NCBI GenBank assembly: GCA_963854835.1
Contig: OY978525.1
Location: forward strand, 113,198,018 to 113,262,017
Direction: 5' to 3'
Source of the DNA: Megamerina dolium
Taxonomy: Eukaryota > Arthropoda > Insecta > Diptera > Megamerinidae
DNA length: 64,000 nucleotides
How positions within the stretch are numbered: the first letter of the stretch is position 1; each line of letters opens with the position of its first letter. A program made the translations under genes and the position numbers. This document shows, piece after piece, positions 48,610 to 60,387 of this stretch. The notes under the pieces are model-generated. The model did no database searches and was not told the origin of the DNA. It saw only the letters and a program-made list of their open reading frames with translations.

Positions 48610-49500
48610 GTACAATTATATCTCTACAGGGTGCAAATTTAAGTTCAACTACAAATTGATTTTTTGTATTATAATGTTGGTCCATTTTCTACTACATATT
48701 GGTTTGAATATATATATTTACAAAACTCACACACTGTCCAGCCATCTCCAGCTCGTTCTCTTAAATATGCATGCAATGTACACTTATATTTATTTTGGTT
48801 TTTTATTTTATGTGAATCGCACCCGCATGTACGATACATTCGTATTGGTTGCGCTTATACAAAAATTATTGATTTTTTTTCTGCACTCAATTTTTTCCGT
48901 TTCTTTTCAGCGAAAAAAATAAAATATCCAGTTTAAAATTTCGCCCACCAAAATGATCGATCAAAAATACATCATTGCATTATTTATGCCACAGAAGGAA
49001 GCAAAATCATAAGAATATTCATGCAAAAAGACTAAGGAGAGTGAGTAAAAGAATATTTGCAATTCAACGAAGGAATTTTTCTTTTTTTTTTTAATATTTA
49101 TCGGGTGTTACCCTTAGTTTTGTTTTTATTTCTTCTCGGTATTATCCTACAATGCTGTTGCCGACTTAGTGTATATGAGATATGTGTACGAACACGCTTG
49201 CGTCCTTTACACTTTTTAATGTTTTCGGTGTGTTTGCATTTCTATATGAGTCCAATTTTTACTTTAATTTTATTTTATTTACTTACGTATATTGTTTCTC
49301 TTTTTTTTTTTGCTTTTTAATAATAAAATTATAATTATTGTTATTATCGCGTAACAAAAATCTCATCGCACGTTCCCTATTTTTTTTTTTCTTGCTTATT
49401 GTTTTATTATTATTTTATTTTTTTTTCCTTATATGCACATAATGTATTTAACTCTGTATATTCGTTTTTTATTATATCTGTTTTGTTTTGAAAAATCCCC
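48610..49500. other. AT-rich intronic stretch, no gene seen
   Basis: Open frames here are Phe/Leu/Tyr-rich translations of T-rich DNA. No motif or element was recognised. Confidence 0.5.
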
Positions 49501-49505
49501 CTTTT

Positions 49506-50841
49506 TATACCCTGCATAATGCAATATGCATGGTATATTCATTTCGGTCAGATGTTTGTGTCCACTTGAAGGAATCTCCGGAGATATAGACATAGATATA
49601 TATTCGTGATCAGCGTCGATTAAATTTTCGATTTAACGATGTCCGTCCGTCCGTCCGTCCGTCCGTCCGTCTGTCTGTCACCTGGCTGGTTCGCACGATA
49701 ACTTGAGTAAATATTGAGCTATTTCGATGAAATTTGGCATAAGTAATCTATGATCCAAGGGTACGGAGGGGATTGATATTGGGCATGATCGGTCAATAAC
49801 CACGCCCACACCAAGCATTCAAAGCGACTAACCTCGAAATTTTCAAAATCTTTAACTTGCTATAACTCACACAATATACCACTTGGGACAACAATATTTT
49901 GCACATAGAGTTATATTATACTACTATATAACCTCGCCAAAAGTGGTTGAGCCACGCCTACTTTTTAGCGTAGCTCTCATACAAAGTGTCTGTACTTCTT
50001 TTAAATTGAAACAGCTGTAACTTCTACAATCTTCTGTCCAGAATAACCATAATTGACACTTAGATTAACATGGCAGTAAGAAATAATATGGCAGAAAATC
50101 AGTGTGCCACGCCCACTCCTTTTTGGGTCTCCCATACAAAGTTGCGGAAATTAAAAAAATGTTACCGGTTATAACTTGCAAACTATTCAGCGTAGAATAA
50201 CGAGATTTAAGGTGTGGATTAGCATTGTACGAGCAACTAGGCTCACAGAAAATGGGCGCACCACGCCCAGTGTTTATCGTAACCCCCATACAAATTTTAA
50301 ATTGAAACAGCTGTAACTTCGGCAATCTTCCGTCTAGAATAACCATAATTGACACTTAGATTAATATCGTAGTCGGCAAAAATCTGGCAGAAAATCAAAG
50401 TGCCACGCCCACTCCTTCATGCGTCTCCCATACAAAGTCAAGGGAATTAAACTAAAACTTTTAAGCTCCATAACTTACAAACCATTTAGCGTAGGACAAC
50501 GAGATTTAAGGTGTGGATTGATATTGAAAAATTAATTAGATATACCAGAAAGAGATACGTCACGCCCACTTTTTATATAGCTTCCGTACAAAGTCTCGGA
50601 TTTATCTTAAACATTAAAACAACCATAACTTACGTCTAGGTCAACCCATTGCAACCTATGTAGTTTAGTATTATAGTCAGAAATTGATCCTCCAAAATTG
50701 GTGAGGTACGCCTGCTTCTTAATGTAGGTCCTATACAAAGTAGTGGAAGAAAATAATGGATATACGAGCAAACTTTTTATATATACCTCTACATATGCAG
50801 GGTATAATTTGGTCGGCCCCAGCCGACTGTAAGGAGATTTT
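49506..50841 (+). mobile_element. DINE-1-like repeat, copy 2
   Basis: Same structure as the copy at 33329: head TATACCCTGCATAATGCAAT, (TCCG)n tract at about 49642..49670, CCACGCCCAC-type modules, the ATGCAGGGTATA inverse, hairpin GTCGGC-CCCA-GCCGAC and T-run. It is the shortest of the four copies (about 1.34 kb), with fewer central modules and a 3' part that differs most: a segment with GATCCTCCAAAATTGGTGAG at about 50685 is not seen in the other copies. Noncoding. Confidence 0.88.
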
Positions 50842-50849
50842 TTTTCTTT

Positions 50850-51684
50850 ACAAATGCCTGTGGTAATGTTGAGAATTGAACGTGAGCTTTGTGTGCAAAT
50901 TCAGTGTAAAGGCAGAGTCTATATATGAATACATATATGTAGATAGACTTAGCTTAAAGCTGCTTTAAAAGTATATATAATTTTTAACACACAATTTGTA
51001 TAAGAGTCATGTCAAATTAAAATTTGAGCGCAAAGAAATTTTCAGACTTCGGCTAAGATGACCTAAAGGATTACAATATTCCACAAACGTAAAAGACAAA
51101 AATGTTAATGCGTTAATACTGGTACACATGTGACGTCACTGTGTGAAAGTAAACACAGATATTGTAGGAGAGAGCAGATAGATAGAACGGGCATTTCGTT
51201 CGTATTACGCAAAGTCAATGAGTAACCATCAAACGAAAGAATATAAAATATTAATTCACATAATCGAATAATAGTAAAATTTTAATTCAATTCCAATTTT
51301 CCATATTATTTTTTATACGTTTGTTATGGGCGCTACCCTGGTTGATGACTAGGGGTAAACATGTTAGAGAAAAATATAGAAGTCAAAAAATGAATGTATG
51401 TTGGCTATAAAATTGATCCTCTTAGAGAAACTCTGAGAGTGATGGGAGCCAATTTCATAAAAATTACCAGATTTGTAGGGGAGTCCGCCTAAAATAAATA
51501 GAGGCACGGAGTGTGTTTTGAGGGCTTGTTAATGGGGATTGGCCTTACATTCGCAATTGGCAATTCTGGAAAGGCGATTTTCAACGGGTTTTACCATCAT
51601 CTTATACCGCAGCCCAGACAGAGGATAGGTACTAGTGTGTTTGGAGAGATCCGAAAGAGGTTAAAATAATTGAGACTACATTTT
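50850..51684. other. Intronic stretch, no gene identified
   Basis: AT-rich on the left. From 51330 it is less AT-rich, with GGGCGCTACCCTGG and GATCCTCTTAGAGAAACTCT phrases that recur loosely at about 52095..52250, suggesting a diverged repeat on both sides of the non-LTR tail. Confidence 0.4.
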
Positions 51685-51696
51685 ACTCTGCTATAT

Positions 51697-51881
51697 CAAC
51701 AGTATTGAGGAGCTGGCGGAAATAAACATCAACAACCTCCTTAGGTTTCTAAACAGCACGTGTTGCCCAAACAAACAACATAACGAACAGTTGGAAACGA
51801 GGATGTGGTAACAAAACGGTGCGTAGCCGCTATTTGGACTCATGGATGAGTCATCACTTCAACCAACCAACCAACCAACCA
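51697..51881 (+). mobile_element. 5'-truncated non-LTR retrotransposon 3' end with (CCAA)n tail and 12-base target duplication
   Basis: Reads NSIEELAEININNLLRFLNS, then TCCPNKQHNEQLETRMW and a TAA. This is the extreme C-terminus of an R1/LOA/I-type ORF2, with a helical ELAxIxxxxLLxFL motif. A 3' untranslated stretch of about 60 bases follows, then CCAACCAACCAACCAACC. ACTCTGCTATAT flanks both sides (51685..51696 and 51882..51893), an exact 12-base duplication. So this is a real, short, dead-on-arrival insertion, not a decayed remnant. It is a different family from 9654, which has a TAA tail. Confidence 0.9.
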
Positions 51882-51893
51882 ACTCTGCTATAT

Positions 51894-54845
51894 TTTTCTG
51901 AGAATGTGGAGTTATGTGTATATTTTGTATGGCAGAACCCTTTAAGAGTTCGGATAGGGATGAAGTAAGCTCAGAAGAAATATTAGGAAGGTAAAACTAA
52001 TTTGAATCGGAGTCGAAGTTATATTTCACAGGGATTTCCTGGACAACTATGGAGTTATTTATAATTTTCCAAAGTTTTTTTATAAGTTCATTTTGTATGG
52101 GCGCCACCTTAAGAGACGGATATTGAAGGTAAATATCTTTGAAAAATATATTACGATTAAAAAATGAATGAGTCATATATTTTACCACTCTTGGATCACA
52201 ATTGAAACTCTAGAAGCGTATTTTATGAAAATGACACTTTTATAGGGGAGCTTTTTGTCAAAAAAAAAATTTTTCTAACCTCTGAGAACTAGAATTCACG
52301 ATCAAAATGCTCATACATTTGGGGTTCACCTTGATATAGACATACAGAATTACGTATAGATAATAAAACCATATACATAAAAGCACATAAACACCTATCT
52401 ACCTACATCATTTGAGGCTCCTCAAAAAATATTGATGTGATTTTTAATAACATCCTCTACTCTTATACATGCTACACATCATACACACATCATACACACA
52501 TCACACTTCAGAGGCTTGACAATATTAGGATGTATTTATAGGAATATTCAATTTTGTCATCATCATCATCATCACGATCATGAAAGTTAAATAAGCCATT
52601 TAACCTGTTGTCAATTACATTGTTGTTAATAACAACTAGCAAATTACTAATTTTTTAATACATATAACCTGTTGCAATATATATGTGTGTGTTTATAAAT
52701 GAAATTATCTATGTATTTATCCTAATAAAAATCAGCAATAAAGCAGTTAACCAGTTGTACGATATGTAGGTATGTAACAACCTGATTGTTGTTGGTTTTT
52801 TTATATCGAATATTTATGTGTGAATGTGTGTGTGTGTGTGTGTGTGGTAGATTGCCACAAGTTCATCTGCAACATTGGCAGCATATTAAATGATACGTGA
52901 AAATGTCTTAAATTAAAATCATGGACAAGATCGAGCGCGCACAAACACACACATACTCACACACATGCACATGAACACAACATTGAAACAAATCTGTTGA
53001 ATAGTAGGTTGAAAGTGAAGATGTGCCATGCCATTCACTAAGAACAATGAAGAATGAAGTATGATAAATAAAAATTTTAAAAAATAAAAAACAATAATCA
53101 AAAATTAGGAATCTTAGCGCATTGTGTATATTTTAAAATTTTCTTATAATTTTTTTATATGAAATTTATTTACATAAATGCAAAAACTCTCACTTTGCAC
53201 TTGGCAAGCATACTCGAATACATAATAAACACATCGTAATATGCAAAGAAAACAAAAAAAAAACGTCAACGATGACAACAAATCATGCGTTGTTAATACT
53301 CACACCATTATGCACACACACGCACACAAATGCACACATACTATCGCTGTCTCGTTCTCTTCACACTATTATTGTTCTCTTCTCATTTGACACATGCGCA
53401 TAGATGCGCATTTTGTAATTTCCTTCGCAGCTGATCATTATCATGAACGTTGCATGACGCGTCATTGCACAAATTTCCAGTTTGTTTTGAAAGCGAATAA
53501 AAATATGATGACGGATGATTAAAACTGAAACAGGCTTGAGTGAAGGCGAAGTGAAATAAATGAGATTAAAACAGCAAATTATGTCAACTTTATCATGATA
53601 TCATATACGTAGGTACGTAGTATTTAAATAAGAAATTAATACAAAAAAAAATACAAATAAAGTGAGAGCGAGAATGAGAGAAAAACAGGATAGAAATTGT
53701 AGATAAATCGTGAGAGGAGTGGAACAGTATTGACAGGATGAATGAAATGAAAATGAAAATAAAATAATAAAGTTGTAATAGTGATTTAATCGTTGAATGT
53801 GACTTGAACATTAGAAATCAACTGAGGATGTAGAAACTTGAATAATTTCCATATTAAAATAAATTATAAATGTATAACTCAGAAACTGACCGTGTTTTTG
53901 AGTTATGATCATCGTGAACGCGCCTAAAGCATGATTAAATTAAAATTGTTACGTACAAGAGTTACTATTTCGAAAGAAAAAGCTTTTGATGAGAAAAGAT
54001 TATTGCAAAGTTATGAATTTATATTTCAATATCAAGTAGAAATTTTGAAAACTTGTTTTTTGATGGTTATCATACGTCTACAAATAAAATAAATGCTCTG
54101 GATCGCATCTGCAAATGCATCCCTGCATTTGGGGACATTTTTTAAATATATATGAATTAGTTGTCATCGAAATGGCTCTTAATCGGGAATGTCATGGAAT
54201 CCAATAGCTGTCGGAGTTGGTTTTAAAAAAAGACAAAAATTTTACTTTGATGTCACGACTTCCGACATTATTGGTATTGTGTTCAAATTAAAATTAGTAT
54301 CGGTTCTAGGTGTGTTATTTTCATTTTTTTTTTTTTTATGTTTGATAGTTTGTTGAAATGCAAGTAAATTGTTGTTATTTTAGAAAAATAAATTGTCTTT
54401 TATAATCAAATTGCAAAATTAAATCCATGGACAAATATTCTGACTTTGTCAAGGGCATTACCAAGCAGGATAAATCTAGATTACCTTAGCTGGCCCGCAT
54501 AACAATGCAGAACGACCACTGTAGAATGTAAATGGATGGAAAAAGGTAAAATTACATGATACTATCTACCTATTTTTTTATATATAGACAATAATTGAGT
54601 GGAAAAACGAAATCAAAAGAAAGTTTGTACATAACCAAACCGAATCCCGGGCAACTTATGAAGGTCTCTTTTTCCAAACACCAACTGACGCGTACTGACG
54701 ATCTAATAGTTCGCATATGTAACATAACGCAGTCGGTTGAAGGTGTGGTGGCACTGCAATTGATCTTAACGCAAACAAAGGTAATGGAAGAGAGCAAAAA
54801 AAGGCCATAAACTTCATCAAAGCAGTCAATATTGCCAATTTTAAC
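51894..54845. other. Intronic stretch, no gene identified
   Basis: Contains (CAT)n at about 52556..52575, (GT)n at about 52826..52845, CA tracts near 52945 and AT-rich sequence. A frame at 54595..54810 ends near the transposase fragment at 54850 but has no recognised motif. Confidence 0.5.
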
Positions 54846-54849
54846 TATA

Positions 54850-55080
54850 GGATATTTCAACAAGAGGTGTCATCGGACATCGGATTATTTTGCCGAACTA
54901 TATTGATTGATGAAACAATGACTCTGAGGAGACTCTGTGGGGCCGCCAAGATTATGCGACTTAATACCATTAGACTTTTTTCTTTGGGGCTACGTTGAAG
55001 ATAAAATCTAAGCAAATGCTCTAGCAAATATTGAAGCACTCAAAAACAATGTTGGAGCTGTTATTCGCGATATACATACT
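54850..55080 (+). pseudogene. Mariner-like transposase C-terminal fragment
   Basis: Near 54853 it reads FQQEVSSD in place of the usual FQQDGA(T/P)xH, the second-Asp motif in decayed form. Around 54940..55080, across frames, come GRQDYAT, LNTIRLFSLG/FFLWGYVEDKI and ANIEALKNNVGAVIRDI. These match the DLTPLDYFLWGYVK and later helical region of insect mariner-like transposases carrying a DUF4817 HTH. Frameshifts and a stop are present and the third Asp is not clear. Dead fragment. Confidence 0.7.
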
Positions 55081-55089
55081 TTTTTGGTA

Positions 55090-56625
55090 TAAAATGCCTC
55101 CCCCACCACCGTCATTTCCATTTTTCCATTTTCATTTCGCTTTGTACTCATTCTATTTTCTACAGGGTTATTTAATGAAAATCGATTTTTGATACTGCGA
55201 AAGATTTTGTTGATTTTTGGTCTATTATTTTATAATATTCAGATTTAAAATATTTTATTTAACAACAATAAATTAATTTTATTGTAATTTAGTGCTAATA
55301 AAATGTTCTATTTATTGCATTTATATTTAATGCATAATATTGTTCATTCGAAAATCAATTGTTAGTCAAAAAAATATTTTATGAAGGATTTTTAAATATT
55401 TCTATTTTTAAGACATCTCTATTCTTCGTTTGTAGATTGAAAATTAACTAAGTACATTACACCCAACGCACACACATATCAATTTGATGGCATAAAAATA
55501 TGAAAATTATATATTATTAATTGTGTGGTGGCATGAACCTTTATTAAGAATCAATTAAAGAAACTACTGTGTATAAGACTCAAGTGAACCAAACCAAAAT
55601 AAGAAAAAAGATGAAGAAGAAAAAACACGCTTTTTTTGGGAGGGGGAACGTGTTAAATGCGTTGAAAGTGATCCTAATTGAATAATTACAATGCTCAAAA
55701 CTAAAACGCACTCACACACACACACAATATGAATTATAGAGTGATGATATTGACGGTACGGAGGATGCCATTTGCTATGGATGACAATGATGTTGTCATG
55801 GTTTGCAGCGCACCTATACATACGAGTATACTATAAAATATATGTTACAAATACATCATATATAAAAATTACACAAATATATGTATGTATACATACATAC
55901 ATACATATAAGACGCATAAGGATCGTGTGAATTGTTCAGTAAGTTTTTAATGATTTCTTGTTGTCGTTTTGTTGCAAATATTTCATTTTTTTTTTTTCAC
56001 TTTTTGTTTTCTTTCATAATTAAACAGGGTGTTTATAAATGTTTATCGGCATATTTTGATCTTATTTTGAAGACAATGCTGCAACACAACAACAACAACA
56101 ACAACAAAAATATTCATAACATAACTTGAAGGCAAATATATGTACGGGATCTTAAGGGGAAGATTACGACAAAAGAAATACGTAAATAACAAAATTTGCA
56201 AAAAAAAAAAAAACAGAAAGAAGAAGAAAAAACCCAAAAGTGGGTTGCACCGCAAGCCAACAGAAAAGCAAAATTGTAAGAACCGCTTTTACTTGTATGT
56301 ATGTATATCTATATGCTGCACAAACACACACACACACACACACACACACATATCTACTTATAGTTGATTTAAAATAGCACGAACTGCCAGCGATCTGAAG
56401 ACTACAGATTTCAGACGAACTGCCAAAACGGCGCTAGTCAACACAAACCACCAATACTTATGAATGTATTTCACCACGCATACCACACATACAGTCACAC
56501 ACATGCCATACTTTGGCATATAAACAAAAAAGAACCCAAAAAAAAAACGATCTTGCACGCAGACGCATCGCCCACAGTGAACACCTTCATACAAAAAAAA
56601 TTATAATGAATAAAAAACAAAAAAC
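55090..56625. other. AT-rich intronic stretch, no gene seen
   Basis: (CA)n at about 55711..55726 and 56324..56350, ATAC tracts near 55878..55905, AAC tracts near 56085..56106. No coding signal. Confidence 0.55.
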
Positions 56626-56630
56626 AAAAA

Positions 56631-58227
56631 AAAAAAATCTCCTTACAGTCGGCTGGGGCCGACCAAACTATACCCTGCATATGTAGATTTATATATAAAA
56701 AGTTTACTCGAATATCCAACTTTTCTTTTATTTCCACTTTTCGAGAAACAATTTTTGCATTTACTACTAATTTACACCCGAAATATGGTTGACTTTGACG
56801 AAGTAAAAGGATATTAAGATAATTCCGAGGCTTAGTATGGGAGCTATATAAAAAGTGGGCGTGGCTTACCACTTTCTAGTAAATCCAATTAATTTTTCAA
56901 TGTTAATCCACACCTTAAATTTGGTGTCCTACGTTGAATAGTTTCTAAGTTATAGTGGTTAACATTTTTGTTTAATTTCCTCAACTTTGTATGAGAGCCC
57001 CAATAAGAAGTGGGCGTGGTACGCTGATTTTTCTCCAGATTATTTCCGACTACGATATTAATTTAAGTGTCAATTATGGTTATTGTAGACATAAGATTGC
57101 CTAAGTTACAGCTGTTTCAATTTAAAATTTGTATGGGGGCTACGATAAACACTGGGCGTGGTGCGCCCATTTTCTGTGAGCCTAGTTGCTCGTACAATAC
57201 TAATCCATACCCTAAGTCTCGTTGTCCTAGGCTAAATGGTTTGTAAGCTATGGAGCTTAAAATTTTAGTTTAATTCACTCGACTTTGTATGGGAGACCCA
57301 TGAAGGAGTGGGCGTGGCACACTGATTTTCTGCCAGATTTTTGCCGACTACGATATTAATTTAAGTGTCAATTATGGTTATTCTAGACAGAAGATTGCCG
57401 AAGTTACAGCTGTTTCAATTTAAAATTTGTATGGGGGCTACGATAAACACTGGGCGTGGTGCGCCCATTTTCTGTGAGCCTAGTTGCTCGTACAATACTA
57501 ATCCACACCTTAAATCTCGTTATTCTACGCTGAATAGTTTGCAAGTTATAACCGGTAACATTTTTTTTAATTTCCGCAACTTTGTATGGGAGACCCAAAA
57601 AGGAGTGGGGGTGGCACATTGATTTTCTGCCATATTATTTCCGACTACCGTGTTAATCTAAGTGTCAATTATGGTTATTCTAGACAGAAGATTGTAGAAG
57701 TTACAGCAGTTTCAATTTAAAAGAAGTACAGACACTTTGTATGGGAGCTACGCTAGAAAGTAGGCGTGGCTCATCCACTTTTGGGGAGGTTATATAGTAG
57801 TATAATATAACTCTATGTGCAAAATATTGTTGTCCCAAGTGGTATATTGTGTGAGTTATAGCAAGTTAAAGATTTTGAAAATTTCGAGGTTAGTCGCTTT
57901 GAATGCTTGGTGTGGGCGTGGTTATTGACCGATCATGCCCAATATCAATCCCCTCCGTACCCTTGGATCATAGATTACTTATGCCATATTTCATCGAAAT
58001 AGCTCAATATTTACTCAAGTTATCGTGCGAACCAGCCAGGTGACAGACAGACGGACGGACGGACGGACGGACGGACGGACGGACGGACGGACATCGTTAA
58101 ATCGAAAATTTAATCGATGCTGATCACGAATATATATCCATGTCTATATCTCCGGAGATTCCTTCAAGTGGACACAAACATCTGACCGAAATGAATATAC
58201 CATGCATATTGCATTATGCAGGGTATA
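56631..58227 (-). mobile_element. DINE-1-like repeat, copy 3, minus strand
   Basis: Read on the minus strand from 58227, it has the head TATACCCTGCATAATGCAAT, the (TCCG)n tract (58050..58092, the longest here), CCACGCCCAC-type modules, then the ATGCAGGGTATA inverse (about 56670), the GTCGGC-CCCA-GCCGAC hairpin (56648..56663) and a T-run (A-run on the plus strand). About 1.59 kb, like the copy at 60388. The only copy in reverse orientation. It lies about 2.2 kb from copy 4, so the two could pair as a long inverted repeat. Confidence 0.9.
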
Positions 58228-58898
58228 AAAACAATGCTTTTCTGTGGCAGATTCTATGGCTTGTGCTTATCCGATACCAAAGAGCTTTTTTAAAAAAGCC
58301 AAAAAAAAAAATAAAAATAAATTTTGAAAGCGTAAACAAAAATTATGCGAATAAAAATGAATTTATTTAAACCGGTGTTCCAAAAAAACAAAAAAAAAAA
58401 GAAGCACATACACTAAAAAAGCTAAAGAACTCTCTAAGGTCATGGACTTGTTCATGCTTCAAAAGTGGTATTATAAAAGTAATTGTTGTTGTTGTTTTTA
58501 TTGTACTAAACTTTACTTATGTTTTGCCAGCAAACAGCTGCAAGAGAATATCCAAAATACTTCGAAATCAGCCAAATTTATTATATAGGTAAAATCATAT
58601 GCGGAAAAGTTCCCACTAAATTTTCTATTATTTTATTTTATTTGAATTTAGGATTAGAAAAATTCAAACACCCTCAAATTTCACAGTTTCACAATTATAA
58701 AACTACCTTACCCCATTAAATAACCAATAACTCAGTGGTTTGCAACTGATCCTATAAAAAAATGTATTTGGTTTTGTTGGCTAAAATGAAATTTCGAATT
58801 TTTAACAAGAAAATCTTAAATTATCCATTAAAATTCTATTGCCTCTATTGTACCAAAAATTTTTTGAAACAATTTGCTGAATATAATACTATTTTATA

Positions 58899-58975
58899 AG
58901 TCGGTCCTTTCTAATACTGTCCAAAAATTTAATACGCACAACACTTGTGTGACAGAATCTTGTCCAAAGGGTCCT

Positions 58976-59019
<44 letters not shown>

Positions 59020-59128
59020 TGCCGTTAGGAATGCAAAAGTATTGGAAAAGAAGCACGTTAGTATTTCTCATAGAGATGTTATCTCAGGTAGGGCTGCCAC
59101 AACAATTTCTATTCTATTCTAGTATTAT
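58899..59128 (+). repeat. SINE-derived composite unit, copy 1
   Basis: A SINE 3' fragment (CTAATACTGTCCAAAAATTT, ACGCACAAC, GGGTCCTTTG) is followed by a (TA)n tract (58980..59012), then CGTTAGGAATGC and a second SINE 3' fragment (TTGGAAAAGAAGCACG, TTTCTCATAGAGATG). It ends GCCACAACAATTTC. The same order recurs at 59462..59750, so this is a duplicated composite. Confidence 0.7.
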
Positions 59129-59130
59129 TT

Positions 59131-59460
59131 ATTGGGTTCAATCCCCGGCTGAAGCGTAAGAAAATTTAATTTCTTTCGAACGGTACTCATCTGCCGGAAA
59201 AAATTGACAATTTTTTCGACAGTAACAATTTTCCAAAAATGCTTCTTAAAAGAGCTCTGTGACAAAAACTAAGCTAAAGTGATGTCACAAGGGTTCTGCC
59301 GTTTGGAACCGACTAAAATAAGTAGGTCCCTTCTAATGCTGTCCAAATTTAACACGCACAACTGTATTGGAAAAGAAGCTCGGTGGCATCACAATGGGCC
59401 TTTCTGGCCTAAGTGTGTCCTCTCAAAGAGAGGGCAGCCATATGACCTAACCTAACCTAG
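59131..59460 (+). mobile_element. SINE lacking its box A, between two composite units
   Basis: Starts at box B (GGGTTCAATCCCCGG), keeps the full body (TTTCTTTCGAACGGTACTC, GTTCTGCCGTTTGGAACCG, CTAATGCTGTCC) and has the same tail type as the nested copy at 18311: GGCCTTTCTGGCCTAAGTGT, TCAAAGAGAGGGCAGCC and a final GACCTAACCTAACCTAGG. No clear target duplication. Confidence 0.88.
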
Positions 59461-59461
59461 G

Positions 59462-59750
59462 TCGCTTCTAGTACTGTCCAAAAATTTAATACGCACAACA
59501 CTTGTCCTTTGGGGCCAATAGGTGTGCCACATATGAATGTATTTTAGTTTTTTTTTTCTGTTAGGAATGCTAAGTGCATCTGTAATTTGTATTACTCTAG
59601 TACTATCAAAATTTAACATGCACAACAGTATTGTGAAAGAAGCTCGTTGGTATTAGAATCAGTCTTCCTGGTCCCAGATGTGTTTTCTCATAGAGAAGTT
59701 CGTTCATGGAGAGCGGCCACAACAATTTCGATTCTATTTTAGTATTATAC
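59462..59750 (+). repeat. SINE-derived composite unit, copy 2
   Basis: CTAGTACTGTCCAAAAATTT, ACGCACAAC, CTTTGGGGCCAATAGGTGTG and CCACATATG form the first SINE tail. Then TGTTAGGAATGC, TACTATCAAAATTTAACATG, AGAAGCTCGTTGGTATTAG and TTTTCTCATAGAGAAG form the second. It ends GCCACAACAATTTC, like copy 1. Diverged by indels. Confidence 0.7.
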
Positions 59751-60387
59751 AAATATTTTCTGAAGTAGTCGCTGCAGTTATGTTTCACTGATCGTATTTT
59801 CACTAGAAAATTTGGCAGATCCCATCACTTCACCAGAAGAGAAAGAACGATGTCAGTGGGGATTGATTGAACAATATTTCATTTTGTCACATCTTCAGGT
59901 CGAAACTAACTCTAATGAAGATTAGGGAATATTCACAGTTGTACGATTCCAAAATCGGATTGTTACTGAATGTACTCGGTGAACATATTGTATAATTACA
60001 TTCTTAATCGAAGAGCTGTAATGATGGCGATCACATCTGCTACTTTGGTCTGTTGACTAAGTCAACTCCTGCAACTGCTGCAAGTTCAGAAAATCCATAA
60101 CAAATATCACATTGTACTGAAACTATCGCGATTTTTTTTTTTTTTTTCAGAAGAATTACTGGTATAGTTGGTTTGCCCACGTCTATTCCGAAGCAATTTA
60201 CATGAGAAATTTCAAAATCACAATGTGATAGAATATTATTTGTAAAAATGATAGTATTTGTGAATATATTATGATTTTTAAGACATCCTTCACATTTAAA
60301 TGGATTGAAAAAAAGTTTGATTTTAAAACTAAAGTGTTTTATTTCAAAAACTTACATGCAAATTAATGTTGATTTACTCTAAATTTT

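Noticed and set aside
58980..59012. Open frames with Ile/Tyr repeats on both strands
   Set aside because: Translation of a (TA)n tract.
59443..59456. CCTAACCTAACCT as a telomere-type (TTAGG)n tract
   Set aside because: Only two to three units at the end of a SINE, and flies lack TTAGG telomeres; it is the SINE tail.
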